A DNA stretch of 64,000 nucleotides. It comes from Roseovarius pacificus. Lineage in GTDB: Bacteria > Pseudomonadota > Alphaproteobacteria > Rhodobacterales > Rhodobacteraceae. Positions 43,737-53,352 of this stretch are shown here, piece by piece. Position 1 is the stretch's first letter. Every line of letters starts with the position of its first letter. The notes beneath the pieces are model-generated. The model made no database searches, was not told where the DNA came from, and saw nothing but the letters and a program-made list of their open reading frames with translations. The stretch lies in the NCBI RefSeq assembly GCF_900142665.1, contig NZ_FRBR01000005.1, positions 62,001-126,000 on the forward strand, given 5' to 3'. Made by a program: the position numbers and the translations under genes.

Positions 43737-44708
43737 GGCGCGAAACCCTTCTCAACGCGGCGGTTCTGGCGCTGCTTCTGGCCGTGCCGCTTTGGGCGCA
43801 GGCCACGGACGAGCCCTTTACCATCACGCTCGCCACCCGCGCCGTGATCCTCGCCATTGCCGGGGTGGGGCTGAACGTGGCGCTCGGGCTTGGCGGGCTG
43901 GTCAGCCTTGGCCACGCGCTGTTTTTCGGGGTGGGGGGCTATGCCATGGGCATCCTCGCCTTCCATGCGCAAAGCTACACCACATTGATCGACTGGCCCG
44001 TGACCATCGAAGGCACCAAATCCATGCCGGTGATCTGGCTGGTGGCCGTTCTCGCCTCGGCCCTTGCCGCGCTTGGCGTCGGGGCGCTGTCGCTGCGCAC
44101 GACGGGCGTCTATTTCATCATGATCACGCTGGCCTTTGCGCAGATGTTCTATTTCTTCGCCATCTCGTGGCCCGCCTATGGCGGCGAGGACGGGATGTCG
44201 ATCTATGTGCGCAACGGCTTTCCGGGGCTCAACACGATGGACCCGATCCAGTTCTTCGCCGTCTGCTTCGGGCTGCTGCTTCTGGTGCTGCTCATCGTCT
44301 GGCGCCTGTCGCGCTCGCCCTTAGGGCTGATGCTGGGCGCCGCGCGGCAATCCGAGGCGCGCGTTCAGGCGCTCGGGCAGGTGCCGTACCGGCTCTACCT
44401 GACCGCCTTTGTCATCTCGGGCGCGATCACCGGGCTGGCGGGCGCGCTCTTTGCCGATCTCAACCGTTTCGTCAGCCCGACGATGTTTTCCTGGCAAACC
44501 TCGGGCGAGATCATGGTGTTCGTGATCCTCGGCGGGGTGGGGCGGGTGTTCGGCCCCGTGGCCGGGGCCGCCCTGTTCATCGTTCTGGAACACAGCCTCG
44601 GAGGCCTCAGCGAATTCTGGCACATCTACCTGGGCGCGATCCTTCTGGGCGTGGTGCTGTTCGCGCGCGGCGGGCTTTACGGCCTGCTGGCCGGGCGGGA
44701 GCGTGCGC

Positions 44709-44716
<8 letters not shown>
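43733..44716 (+). CDS. Branched-chain amino-acid-type ABC transporter permease LivM
   Basis: 327 residues, ATG overlapping the livH stop by 4 nt. LivM features: VGLNVALGLGGLVSLGHAL near residue 43, the LRTTGVYFIMITLAFAQM helix, and GAARQSEARVQALGQVP, the contact loop. Forms the channel with LivH. About ten hydrophobic segments. Confidence 0.88.
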
Positions 44717-45460
<744 letters not shown>

Positions 45461-45464
<4 letters not shown>

Positions 45465-46150
45465 GCCTTCTCACCCTGTCGCGCATCTCGGCCTTTTACG
45501 GCCCCAGCCAGGCGCTGTTCGACGTCAACCTGTCGATCGGCGAGGGGCAGGTTCTGGCGCTCATGGGGCGCAACGGCATGGGCAAGTCGACCACCGTCAA
45601 GGTGATCTGCCGCCTGCTGCCGCACAAGGGCGGGGCGGTCGTGTTCGACGGGCGCGATCTGGCGCGGGTGCCGGCGCATCGCGCGGCGCGGGCGGGCATC
45701 GGCCTTGTCCCCGAGGGGCGGCGCTGTTTCACCAATCTGACGGTGCAGGAAAACCTGATCGCCGCCGCGCGTCAGGGGCCCTGGGACATGGCCGCCGTGG
45801 GCCGCCTGTTTCCCCGCCTGATCGAACGCAGGGATCAGCTTTCGGCGTCGCTGTCGGGGGGCGAACAGCAGATGCTGGCCATTGGCCGCGCGCTGATGAC
45901 CAACCCGCGCCTTCTGATCCTCGACGAGGCGACCGAGGGGCTGGCCCCCGTGGTGCGCCACGAAATCTGGGCCGCCATCGCGCATCTCAAGGCCGAAACC
46001 GGCATGGCCCTTCTGGTGATCGACAAATCCATCCGCGAATTGTCGAACGTGGCCGACAGCGCCGTGATCCTCGAAAAGGGGCGCAATGTCTGGCAGGGGG
46101 CGTTCACCGATCTGACCCCGGATGTGACCGACCGGTACCTCGGCGTCTGA
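45461..46150 (+). CDS. Branched-chain amino-acid-type ABC transporter ATP-binding protein LivF
   Basis: 229 residues, start overlapping the livG stop by 4 nt. Walker A GRNGMGKSTTVKV (about residue 36), GLVPEGRRCFTNLTVQENL, signature LSGGEQQMLAIGRALM and Walker B LILDEATEGLAP are all intact. Last gene of the operon; a convergent regulator gene ends 9 nt further on. Confidence 0.92.
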
Positions 46151-46158
46151 CGCCGTTC

Positions 46159-47109
46159 TCAGATTTCCACGTTCAGGCGCTTGATCATCCGGTCACGCTC
46201 GGCCAGCGCCTGCTTGGCGCGTTCGGGGCTGGCGGCGGCGCAGCCGTTGATCAGGCATTCGGCGGCCAGGATGAAGGTGGTCAGCGAATTCGACAGGAAA
46301 CTGGTGTCATGGGGCACCAGAACCGCCGCCTGCGACACCGCCGCAAGTGGCGAACTGGCCCGGTCCGTCACCGCCACGATCCCAAGACCGCGCTCCGCCG
46401 CGGCCTTGGCGGCCTGGGCCACCTGCAATGAATAGGGTGCGCAACTGGCCGTCACCAGAACGTCCTCTGCCTCCATCGAGGCGATCCCCTCGGCCACGCC
46501 AAGACCGTTGGAATCCAGCAAATGCACGTCCGAGCGGATCATCCGCAGCCCGTAGACCAGAAAGCTGGCAAAGGCGTGAAACTGCCGGATTCCATGCACC
46601 ATGACGCGCGGCGCGGTGGTGATCATTTCCGTGGCATGGCGGAATTGCCCGATATCGCAGCCTTCGAGGAATCGCTCGATATTGGCCTGATTTTCCCGGC
46701 ACAGCCGCGTGACGCCGCCCATGCCGCTGGCATCCTCGCCCGCCAGGGCGGTTTGCGCCTGCCGCGTATAGAAATCCCCTGGCGCGGCCATCGAGGCATC
46801 CAGCAACACCTGCTGGAACGCGCCGAAACCGGGATAGCCCAGATTGCGCGCCAGCCGGGTCAGGGTGGACGGGTTGACCGACAGTTTCTCGGCCAGCGCG
46901 GTGATCGACAACAGGGCCGGATCGCCGCGCAGGTCCAGAATATCGGCCAGCGCCTGCTGTGCCTTCGGTCCCAGCGACAACGGCGCTTCGCCGCGCGAAA
47001 CCTGCAACATCAGGTCGCGCAGATCCTGCACGCTCTGCGGCGGGGCAAGGGCCCCGTCAGGATCGTGGCCAGCGCCCTTCGATGACGGGCCGCTCCGAGG
47101 TCTGGTCAT
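46159..47109 (-). CDS. MurR/RpiR-family transcriptional regulator
   Basis: 316 residues. An N-terminal RpiR helix-turn-helix is seen as ALAEKLSVNPSTLTRLARNLGYPGFGAF (in parts, about residues 66-93), then a SIS domain (about 130-290) with APRVMVHGIRQF, VLVTASCAPYSLQVAQAAKAA and VTDRASSPLAA, which binds a sugar phosphate or related ligand. It is the last gene of the 46-50 kb operon and overlaps the C45 gene by 53 nt, so the first ATG may not be the true start. The palindrome at 50335-50352 is a likely operator. Confidence 0.88.
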   Translation of the reverse strand: MTRPRSGPSSKGAGHDPDGALAPPQSVQDLRDLMLQVSRGEAPLSLGPKAQQALADILDLRGDPALLSITALAEKLSVNPSTLTRLARNLGYPGFGAFQQVLLDASMAAPGDFYTRQAQTALAGEDASGMGGVTRLCRENQANIERFLEGCDIGQFRHATEMITTAPRVMVHGIRQFHAFASFLVYGLRMIRSDVHLLDSNGLGVAEGIASMEAEDVLVTASCAPYSLQVAQAAKAAAERGLGIVAVTDRASSPLAAVSQAAVLVPHDTSFLSNSLTTFILAAECLINGCAAASPERAKQALAERDRMIKRLNVEI

Positions 47110-48088
47110 GCAATCTCCACTCCACCGACGATTTTTCTATGCGGAACAGGGCCGTGGCAAGCGTATTCTCGTTGTCGGGGTCGTCGGGGCTGCACCGGTG
47201 GATGGGCAGACCCGTCCCGCCGGTATCGCGCAGGATGCGCAGCGGGTCGGTGACACCGTCGCCGATCATCTGCGCCCCGCGCGCCTGCCGGTCGCGCGAC
47301 GAGTCGGTGATCGTCTGCTCCGCTGCCCGCGCGCCCATATGCAGCGCATGGTTGGCATGCACCGCAGGCGCCTCGATCTGCCGGGTCGAACAGGCCTCGC
47401 CGCCGAACTCCACGCTCATCACCCGCGTGTCGCCCGCCTGCGCCAGCGTCATGTGAAACCCGCCGCTGTCATTGTGCCGCGCCAGCAGCGCCAGCGCCTT
47501 GTCCATCCCCTCGCAGGCCAGTACCGCACGCCCCAGCCCCATGCGCGGCAGCTGCGGCGCAACACCGCGAAGCCGCAGGTTGTTGACCGCCTGCACCAGC
47601 CCCGCCGCATTGGCCGCGAAGGTATGGCCGGGGATCGAGCCGGGATAACAGAACGACATCAGCGCCGGGCCGTCATCGGGGGTGATCCCGGCCACGAAGG
47701 CATGGCCCCGGAACCCCGGCAGCCCGTCCTCGTTATGGCCGATCACCGGCACGTCGCCGGGAATCTGCACCGTGGTGCAGCCATCCGGCACGTTCGACAT
47801 CAGATCGCCCCGGCAGTTCCACGCCACGACCTGCTCCAGCGGCAACTCCAGCCCCTCGGCCAGCCCCTGCAATTCCTCCCAGACAGACGGGAACATGGCC
47901 TTCACGTTCTCGGCCATGACCTCTACCGCGCCCGCATGGGCGGGGTCCGTCACCGCCTGCCAGTAGTCGGCCCCGAGCAACACCTCGCGCACCGCGTCGC
48001 GGCCCGCTTCGCCCAATGTCCGGCCGATCTGGCGCGGGGTGCCCCGCGCCGTGACGCGGCCCAGTTCGGATGCCATGACCTCAGACAT
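47057..48088 (-). CDS. C45-family acyltransferase/hydrolase (penicillin acyltransferase-like)
   Basis: 343 residues. The Ntn-hydrolase-type autoproteolysis site is at about residue 103, [12 protein letters not shown], where the Cys becomes the N-terminal nucleophile; GHNEDGLPG lies close behind and [11 protein letters not shown] before it. These match C45 peptidases/acyl-CoA:6-APA acyltransferase relatives, which cleave or form amide bonds on acyl-amino compounds. In this operon it most likely hydrolyses an N-acylated amino acid or amine taken up by the ABC importer. Overlaps the ATPase gene by 8 nt. Confidence 0.85.
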   Translation of the reverse strand: MSEVMASELGRVTARGTPRQIGRTLGEAGRDAVREVLLGADYWQAVTDPAHAGAVEVMAENVKAMFPSVWEELQGLAEGLELPLEQVVAWNCRGDLMSNVPDGCTTVQIPGDVPVIGHNEDGLPGFRGHAFVAGITPDDGPALMSFCYPGSIPGHTFAANAAGLVQAVNNLRLRGVAPQLPRMGLGRAVLACEGMDKALALLARHNDSGGFHMTLAQAGDTRVMSVEFGGEACSTRQIEAPAVHANHALHMGARAAEQTITDSSRDRQARGAQMIGDGVTDPLRILRDTGGTGLPIHRCSPDDPDNENTLATALFRIEKSSVEWRLHDQTSERPVIEGRWPRS

Positions 48089-48806
48089 GTTGCAGGAAAT
48101 CCTTCATCCGGTCGTTGGGCGGCGTGTCGATCACCTCGCGCGGGTCGCCATCGACGGCGATATGCCCGTGCTCCATGAAGATCAGCCGCGTGCCGACCTG
48201 TTTGGCAAACCCCATCTCGTGGGTGACCACGACCATGGTCATGCCTTCCTCGGCCAGCGCCCGCATGACGTTCAGCACTTCCTGCTTCAGTTCCGGGTCC
48301 AGCGCCGAGGTGGGTTCGTCGAACAGCATCACCTTGGGCTTGACCGCCAGCGCGCGGGCAATCGCCACGCGCTGTTGCTGGCCGCCCGACAGTTCCGCCG
48401 GGTAATGCCCCGCCTTGTCGCGCAGCCCGACCTTTTCCAGCAGGTCCAGCGCCGTTTCCCGCGCCTGCGCCTTGCTCAGCCCGCGCACTTTCGACGGGCC
48501 GAAGGCCACGTTCTCCAGTGCCGTCAGCTGCGGAAACAGGTTGAACTGCTGAAACACCATCCCGGCCTCCTGCCGGATTTCGCGCAATTGTTTCGAGCTT
48601 CCCGTGACGCTCAGCCCGTCGACGATCAGATCGCCGCCGGTGATGGTTTCCAGCCCGTTGATACAGCGCAGCAGGGTGGATTTGCCTGACCCAGACGGGC
48701 CCACCAGCACCACCACCTCGCCCGCGTTGATCGACAGGTCCACACCGTCCAGCACCTTGAGCGGGCCGAAATGCTTGGAGGTATTCTTGAATTCGATGAT
48801 GCTCAT
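48081..48806 (-). CDS. Polar amino-acid-type ABC transporter ATP-binding protein
   Basis: 241 residues with Walker [15 protein letters not shown] (about 35-48), Q-loop [14 protein letters not shown], signature [15 protein letters not shown] and Walker [16 protein letters not shown]. This is the GlnQ/HisP-type group. It works with the permease and binding protein encoded upstream. The stop overlaps the start of the C45 gene. Confidence 0.92.
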   Translation of the reverse strand: MSIIEFKNTSKHFGPLKVLDGVDLSINAGEVVVLVGPSGSGKSTLLRCINGLETITGGDLIVDGLSVTGSSKQLREIRQEAGMVFQQFNLFPQLTALENVAFGPSKVRGLSKAQARETALDLLEKVGLRDKAGHYPAELSGGQQQRVAIARALAVKPKVMLFDEPTSALDPELKQEVLNVMRALAEEGMTMVVVTHEMGFAKQVGTRLIFMEHGHIAVDGDPREVIDTPPNDRMKDFLQHV

Positions 48807-49459
48807 AGGATTCTCATGCGTTTTTCGAGGGTGCGCAGGATCAGGCTCAGCGTGCCGGTCATGATCAGGTAGATGATCGCCACCGCCGTCCAGATTTCCA
48901 CCGCGCGAAAGTTCGACGCCATGATCTCCTGTCCCGTGCGGGTCAGTTCACCCACGCCGATCACGATGAACAGCGACGTGTCCTTGAGGCTGACGATGAA
49001 CTGGTTACCAAGCGGCGGGATCAGCCGGCGAAACGCCAGCGGCCCGACGATATAGACCAGCACCTTCCAGTGCGGCAGGCCGATGGCCAGCCCGGCCTCG
49101 GTCAGGCCCTTGGAGATCGACAGGAACGCGCCGCGCACGATTTCCGCGATATAGGCCCCGGCGTTGACGATGATCGCCAGCACCGCCGCGCTCATCGGGT
49201 CGATGCGCAGATCGGCCAGGACGGGCAGGGCGAAATACAGGAACATCACCTGCACCACGATGGGCGTGCCGCGGATCACCTCGATATAGGCGAATGCGAT
49301 GGCGTTCAGGATACGCCCCCCATAGGCCCGCATCAGCCCGGCCAGCGTGCCCAGGAAAAGGCCGCCGATCAGGCCGACGACCGTAATGTAGACCGTCGTT
49401 TTCGCCCCCTCCAGAAGCTGGGGAAGAAAATCGACGATGACGGACCAGTCCGTTTCCAT
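48803..49459 (-). CDS. Polar amino-acid-type ABC transporter permease
   Basis: 218 residues, about five membrane helices. GlnP/HisM-type EAA loop: [20 protein letters not shown] and [25 protein letters not shown], the second with the family Glu-Ala-Gly. A single permease of this size usually works as a homodimer. Overlaps the ATPase gene by 4 nt. Confidence 0.92.
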   Translation of the reverse strand: METDWSVIVDFLPQLLEGAKTTVYITVVGLIGGLFLGTLAGLMRAYGGRILNAIAFAYIEVIRGTPIVVQVMFLYFALPVLADLRIDPMSAAVLAIIVNAGAYIAEIVRGAFLSISKGLTEAGLAIGLPHWKVLVYIVGPLAFRRLIPPLGNQFIVSLKDTSLFIVIGVGELTRTGQEIMASNFRAVEIWTAVAIIYLIMTGTLSLILRTLEKRMRIL

Positions 49460-49543
49460 GAAAGGCCTCCGTTATCGAATGTCGGAAATGTCGGGAAAAT
49501 GGGGCCGGGCCGCAGGTAGGAAGGGGTGACCCGGCCGGGCGGT

Positions 49544-50275
49544 TCAGTTCGACGAGCCGAACCACTTGGAGTAGATCGCATCATAGCGACCGTCTTCGCG
49601 CATCTTGGCCAGCGCTTCGTTCACCGGGCCGACCAGTTCGCTGCCCTTGGGAAAGCCGATACCGTACTGGTGCGCCATCTGCTGATCGCCCACGGCCTTG
49701 ACCTGCCCGCCGCCCGCGGTGGCGATGTAGTAGAGCACGTTGGGCGTGTCATGCATGGCCGCATCCACGCGGCCGGTGCGCAGTTCCAGATAGGCGTTGT
49801 CGATATTGGGGAACTTGCGCAGCTCGGTGTCGGGCAGGTTTTCCTCGGCCCAGTCCGAGGCCGAGGTGCCGGTTTTCACCGCCAGCGTCTTGCCGGCCAG
49901 ATCGTCCCAGTTCGCCACATCGCTGTCGGCGGGCACCATCAGGCGGAAACCGCTGTCATAATAGCCGTCGGAAAAGTCGATGACCTCCTCGCGCTCGGGC
50001 TTGATGGTGATTCCCGCCAGTGCCACATCCACCTGCCCGGTCTGCAACGCCGGAATGATCCCCGAGAAATCCATCGGGCGCAGTTCGTAGCCCATGCCCA
50101 GCTCTTCGGCGATGGCCTTCCACATCTCGATATCGAACCCGGTATATTCGCCGTCCTGCTTGAACTCGAACGGAACGAAGGCCGTGTCGGTGGCGACGAC
50201 GATCTCGTCGGCCTGTGCCGTGCTTGCCCCGAATGCGATGGCGGCGGCCGCGGCGAATTTCACAATGGTTTTCAT
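49544..50275 (-). CDS. Polar amino-acid-type ABC transporter substrate-binding protein
   Basis: 243 residues with a Sec signal peptide ([21 protein letters not shown]). Family 3 binding-protein motifs: [26 protein letters not shown] (in parts, residues 28-53), [17 protein letters not shown] and [16 protein letters not shown]. Binds a polar amino acid or related compound in the periplasm. The ligand cannot be read off, but pairing with a C45 hydrolase and an aminotransferase suggests a modified amino acid. First gene of the operon, next to the divergent promoter. Confidence 0.92.
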   Translation of the reverse strand: MKTIVKFAAAAAIAFGASTAQADEIVVATDTAFVPFEFKQDGEYTGFDIEMWKAIAEELGMGYELRPMDFSGIIPALQTGQVDVALAGITIKPEREEVIDFSDGYYDSGFRLMVPADSDVANWDDLAGKTLAVKTGTSASDWAEENLPDTELRKFPNIDNAYLELRTGRVDAAMHDTPNVLYYIATAGGGQVKAVGDQQMAHQYGIGFPKGSELVGPVNEALAKMREDGRYDAIYSKWFGSSN

Positions 50276-50334
50276 GTCAGTTCCCTGTCTGTGGCTGAGG
50301 TTGTTGCAAATTCATCGTGCTTTATTGCTGCACA

Positions 50335-50352
50335 ATGCAAAAATATTTGCAT
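50335..50352. promoter_or_regulatory. Palindromic operator candidate in the divergent promoter (RpiR target)
   Basis: ATGCAAA-AATA-TTTGCAT, 7-bp perfect arms. Half-sites TTGTTGCAAATT (50300), TTGCTGCACAAT (50325) and TTGTTGCACAAT (50375) surround it. It lies between the binding-protein operon and the aminotransferase gene, which read apart. The RpiR-family regulator at the end of the operon is the obvious candidate ligand-responsive factor; this is inference. Confidence 0.6.
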
Positions 50353-50420
50353 AAGCGAAATCCAAATGCAAACCTTGTTGCACAATGTCGCGTTCCGACC
50401 CGCAACAAAGGCGATCCAAG

Positions 50421-51746
50421 ATGTCCGCACTGTTCCACCGCTCCTGCACTGCAAACCTGCCCGTGGCCGATACCGGCAACGGGTGCTATCTGGTTGATAC
50501 GGATGGGAAAAAATACCTCGACGCCTGTGGCGGCGCGGCGGTGTCCTGCCTTGGCCATTCCGATGCGGCGGTCAGGGATGCGATCCGCGACCAACTCGAC
50601 AGGCTGCCCTTTGCCCATACCGGATTCTTCACCAGCCAGGCCGCCGAATCGCTGGCCGAACTGCTTGTGCACCATGCCCCCGATGGCATTGCCCGCATGT
50701 ATCCCGTGTCCGGCGGGTCCGAGGCGGTGGAGGCCGCGATCAAGCTCGCGCGGCAGTATTTCCTCGAAACCGGCCAGCCCACGCGCCACCGCATCATCGC
50801 CCGGCGGCAAAGCTATCACGGCAATACGCTCGGCGCGCTGGCTGCGGGGGGCAACATGTGGCGGCGCGCGCCGTTTTCCGACCTGATGGTCGAAACCAGC
50901 CATATTTCGCCCTGCTACGCATACCGTGACCGGCAGGACGGTGAGACCCAAGAGGCTTATGGCCTGCGCGTTGCCGATGAATTGGAAACCGAAATCCAGC
51001 GCCTCGGCCCCGGGACCGTCATGGCCTTCATCGCCGAACCGGTGGTCGGCGCCACCGCCGGGGCGGTTCCCGCTGTTCCGGGGTATTTCAGGCGCATCCG
51101 TGACATCTGCGACCGCCACGGCATCCTTTTGATCCTCGACGAGGTGATGTGCGGCATGGGCCGTACCGGCACGCTGTTCGCCTGCGAACAGGACGGCATC
51201 GCGCCCGATATCGTGACCATCGCCAAGGGCCTCGGCGCGGGATATCAGCCCGTGGGCGCGATGCTGTGCTCGGCACGCATCTATGATGCGATCCGCGACG
51301 GTTCCGGCTTTTTCCAGCACGGGCATACCTATATCGGCCACCCGATGGCGATGGCCGCCGCGCTGGCGGTGCTGACCCGGCTGACAGACGGTCAGACCCT
51401 GCCGCGCGTGGCCCGTGCGGGCGATCTGTTGCACTCCGCCCTGCATGACAGGCTGGGCCAGCACCCGCATGTCGGCGATATCCGGGGCAGGGGCCTGTTC
51501 CGGGGCATCGAACTGGTGGCGGATCGCGCGACGAAAGAGCCCTTCGATCCCGCCCTCGACCTGCACAAGCGGATCAAGGCCAACGCGATGCAGGACGGGT
51601 TGATGTGTTACCCGATGGGCGGCACCATCGACGGGCAGCGCGGCGACCACATCCTGCTGGCCCCGCCTTTCATCGTGACCGACGACCAGATCGGGCAGAT
51701 CGCCGATATTCTCGCCGGAGCCATCGACCGCGCGATTGCCGGCTAG
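50421..51746 (+). CDS. Class-III PLP-dependent aminotransferase
   Basis: 441 residues from the ATG at 50421 (MSALFHRSC); the frame goes back to 50385 but without a ribosome site. Signature motifs: GGSEAVEAAIKLARQYF (about residue 98), ILDEVMCGMGRTGTLFA and the PLP-Lys region DIVTIAKGLGAGYQPVGAM. It transfers an amino group, probably omega or alpha, between an amine or amino acid and a keto acid. Divergent from the transporter operon across the shared palindrome, so it likely processes the product released by the C45 enzyme. Confidence 0.9.
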   Translation: MSALFHRSCTANLPVADTGNGCYLVDTDGKKYLDACGGAAVSCLGHSDAAVRDAIRDQLDRLPFAHTGFFTSQAAESLAELLVHHAPDGIARMYPVSGGSEAVEAAIKLARQYFLETGQPTRHRIIARRQSYHGNTLGALAAGGNMWRRAPFSDLMVETSHISPCYAYRDRQDGETQEAYGLRVADELETEIQRLGPGTVMAFIAEPVVGATAGAVPAVPGYFRRIRDICDRHGILLILDEVMCGMGRTGTLFACEQDGIAPDIVTIAKGLGAGYQPVGAMLCSARIYDAIRDGSGFFQHGHTYIGHPMAMAAALAVLTRLTDGQTLPRVARAGDLLHSALHDRLGQHPHVGDIRGRGLFRGIELVADRATKEPFDPALDLHKRIKANAMQDGLMCYPMGGTIDGQRGDHILLAPPFIVTDDQIGQIADILAGAIDRAIAG

Positions 51747-51899
51747 GCACCGGCCTCGCGCACTGCCCGTTTTGCAGGCAGGCTGCGGGTGGGCGACAGC
51801 GGGTCGCGGGGCGGGCCGGGGCTCTTGCCTTGAGGGCAGGCGTGATTACATGCTATGCTGCAAAGGAAGAAAACGAAGAAAACAAGGGGAGTCGCTGCC

Positions 51900-52232
51900 A
51901 TGCCCAAACTCATCCGCCTCTATATCACCCATGTCGTCATCGGCTTCGGGATTGCGGCGGCGTTCGTGGCCATGCTCCTCTGGTTCGATATCGCCAACCT
52001 GTGGCACCTGGTCAGCACCTCCGACAAGGGCTGGCTCGCGGTTCTGATCCTGTGGATTTCCAACGGCATCATCTTTGCCGGGGTGCAGTTCGGGATCGCC
52101 GTGATGCGCCTCAAGGATGACGACGATGACGAACCACGCGGCGGGCTGCGTCAGCACGTGATGCGCCCCGATCATGCCACCATTCCCGTGCGCGTCGACG
52201 AAGGCCGCCAGAATCTGTTCGGCAAGCGCTGA
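51900..52232 (+). CDS. Small membrane protein, unknown family
   Basis: 110 residues from the ATG at 51900 with AAGGGGA about 11 nt upstream. Two transmembrane helices (about 8-27 and 40-64) precede an acidic LKDDDDDEPRGG stretch and a polar tail. No family I recognise with confidence. It lies between the aminotransferase gene and the 6S RNA terminator. Confidence 0.75.
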   Translation: MPKLIRLYITHVVIGFGIAAAFVAMLLWFDIANLWHLVSTSDKGWLAVLILWISNGIIFAGVQFGIAVMRLKDDDDDEPRGGLRQHVMRPDHATIPVRVDEGRQNLFGKR

Positions 52233-52259
52233 CACCGGCACCGGAATTTCAATCATGAA

Positions 52260-52288
52260 AACGGACCGCATGTATCCTGCGGTCCGTT
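52260..52288. terminator. Bidirectional terminator between the membrane-protein gene and 6S RNA
   Basis: AACGGACCGCA / TGCGGTCCGTT, 11-bp perfect arms with a 7-nt loop. On the minus strand TTTT follows, on the plus strand TTCT, so it can stop transcripts from both sides. Confidence 0.85.
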
Positions 52289-52304
52289 CTCATTTGCGGA
52301 ATTG

Positions 52305-52474
52305 AAAAGTGGCGGGCCCGCACGCAGCCGTTTGGTTCTCTCATTCCCGAGGACCTGTATATACAGGTGGGCGTCGGAGGTAACCAGACCAGGGCCTGGC
52401 CAGAGCCAACTCCCTCGGAATTGCTTAAGGCCACCGGAATGCAACCGTTCACGAGAAGGGCAGCACCCGCCACA
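52305..52474 (-). ncRNA. ssrS: 6S RNA (SsrS), regulator of sigma-70 RNA polymerase
   Basis: About 170 nt on the minus strand, within the usual 160-200 nt. The ends pair as GTGGCGGG / CCCGCCAC, TTCTC and GAGAA pair inside, and TTCCGAGG pairs with CCTCGGGAA (one bulge) around a central region, giving the long rod with a bubble that mimics an open promoter. The core words GGTGGCCTTAAGCAATTCC, CTCCGACGCCCACCT and the ACCTGTATATACAGGT hairpin match what I recall of alphaproteobacterial 6S RNA. A TTTT end follows at 52305. It binds RNA polymerase and changes transcription in stationary phase. A covariance-model search would confirm it. Confidence 0.8.
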
Positions 52475-52478
52475 GTTC

Positions 52479-52507
52479 TACCTAGGGCTTTGCCGCCCCC
52501 CGAACAA
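52479..52507 (-). promoter_or_regulatory. Promoter of the 6S RNA gene
   Basis: On the minus strand TTGTTC (52507-52502), a 17-nt spacer and TAGGTA (52484-52479) lie 5 nt before the 5' closing stem of the RNA. The spacing is canonical for a sigma-70-type promoter. Confidence 0.6.
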
Positions 52508-52619
52508 GGGGAACGTGTCAAAATCGGAATGCACCCCAAAGCGGGCCGCGCAGGGAAACACGCGATCCGGCGGCGCCTTCGGTTCGGTTGCCATTCAGCC
52601 CAAAAGCGGCCTTGACTTT

Positions 52620-52634
52620 GTTCACTATTTGTTC
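52620..52634 (+). promoter_or_regulatory. LexA SOS box upstream of mmcB
   Basis: GTTC-ACTATTT-GTTC, the alphaproteobacterial LexA consensus GTTC-N7-GTTC. It overlaps the promoter region (TTGACT at 52612-52617) and ends 11 nt before the mmcB start codon. Known for the Caulobacter mmcB gene; here read from sequence. Confidence 0.85.
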
Positions 52635-52645
52635 ATCATTTTGGC

Positions 52646-53098
52646 ATGACCCTTCTGCCCGATCCCACGTTGCACCCCGGCCAGATTCTGGCGCGGGGCG
52701 TGTGTCGGCATCTGCTGGGGCACGATTTCGCCTGTATCGAGGAATTCACCCCCGAACGGGGCAAGCGCGTGGACGTGATGGTCCTTGGCCCCAAGGGCGA
52801 TCTCTGGGTGATCGAGTGCAAATCCTCACGCGCCGACTATACCTCGGACACCAAATGGCAGGGCTACCTGAACTGGTGTGACCGGTATTTCTGGGCGGTG
52901 GACGAAACTTTCCCGACCGACCTCCTGCCCGAGGGAACAGGCCTGATCGTCGCCGATGGCTATGATGCCGAAATCCTGCGCATGGCCCCCGAAACCCGGC
53001 TTGCGGGCGCGCGGCGCATCGCGCTGACCCGCCGGTTCGCCCGCCACGCGGCGCTGCGGTTGCAGGGCCTGCGCGATCCGGGGGCGCTCAGCCCTTAG
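52646..53098 (+). CDS. mmcB: MmcB-family DNA repair protein
   Basis: 150 residues. A restriction-endonuclease-like core is visible: RGVCRHLLGHDFACIEEF, then RVDVMVLGPKGDLWVIECKSS carrying the D...ExK-type site (D and E-C-K), and a final RRFARHAALRLQGLRD. MmcB is SOS-induced and resists mitomycin-type damage in Caulobacter; the sequence and the adjacent LexA box fit. It ends with an 11-nt overlap with the convergent DUF6324-like gene. Confidence 0.88.
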   Translation: MTLLPDPTLHPGQILARGVCRHLLGHDFACIEEFTPERGKRVDVMVLGPKGDLWVIECKSSRADYTSDTKWQGYLNWCDRYFWAVDETFPTDLLPEGTGLIVADGYDAEILRMAPETRLAGARRIALTRRFARHAALRLQGLRDPGALSP

Positions 53099-53273
53099 CG
53101 CGTGCCGCTTTGGCCGCCGCAGATATCTCGGCGGCGATTTCCTCGGCTTCCTCGGGGGTGAAATCCATGGGGATTTCAACGCCACTGGCCTCGACGAACA
53201 GCCGCACCATGCCCTGATCGGTCGGCCCGATCTGTAGATTCGCCTCGATGTCGCGTTCGGTGTTGATGCCCAT
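53088..53273 (-). CDS. DUF6324-like small protein
   Basis: 61 residues from the ATG at 53273, which has AGGAGG about 7 nt upstream; the frame to 53354 lacks this. It reads MGINTERDIEANLQIGPTDQ and later IPMDFTPEEAEEIAAEI, which I recall as DUF6324; confirm with a profile. Acidic, soluble, function unknown. Its 3' end overlaps mmcB by 11 nt. Confidence 0.75.
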   Translation of the reverse strand: MGINTERDIEANLQIGPTDQGMVRLFVEASGVEIPMDFTPEEAEEIAAEISAAAKAARAKG

Positions 53274-53352
53274 TCCGGCCTCCTGCTTGAGCGATGTGCA
53301 GGTACCCGTTTCGCGCTTGATTGGCAAGCCGGATCGCGCTTTGCTGGCTGGC

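Noticed and set aside
52305..52474. SRP RNA, RNase P RNA or tmRNA instead of 6S RNA
   Set aside because: The conserved SRP loop, the RNase P GAGGAAAGTCC word and a tmRNA acceptor stem with T-loop are all missing, whereas the end pairing and central bubble fit 6S.
52515..52521. TTGACA-type -35 box on the minus strand for 6S RNA
   Set aside because: It is about 30 nt from the TAGGTA -10; TTGTTC gives the correct 17-nt spacing.
52302..52649. 115-residue plus-strand frame
   Set aside because: It overlaps the 6S RNA and the mmcB promoter, with no family resemblance.
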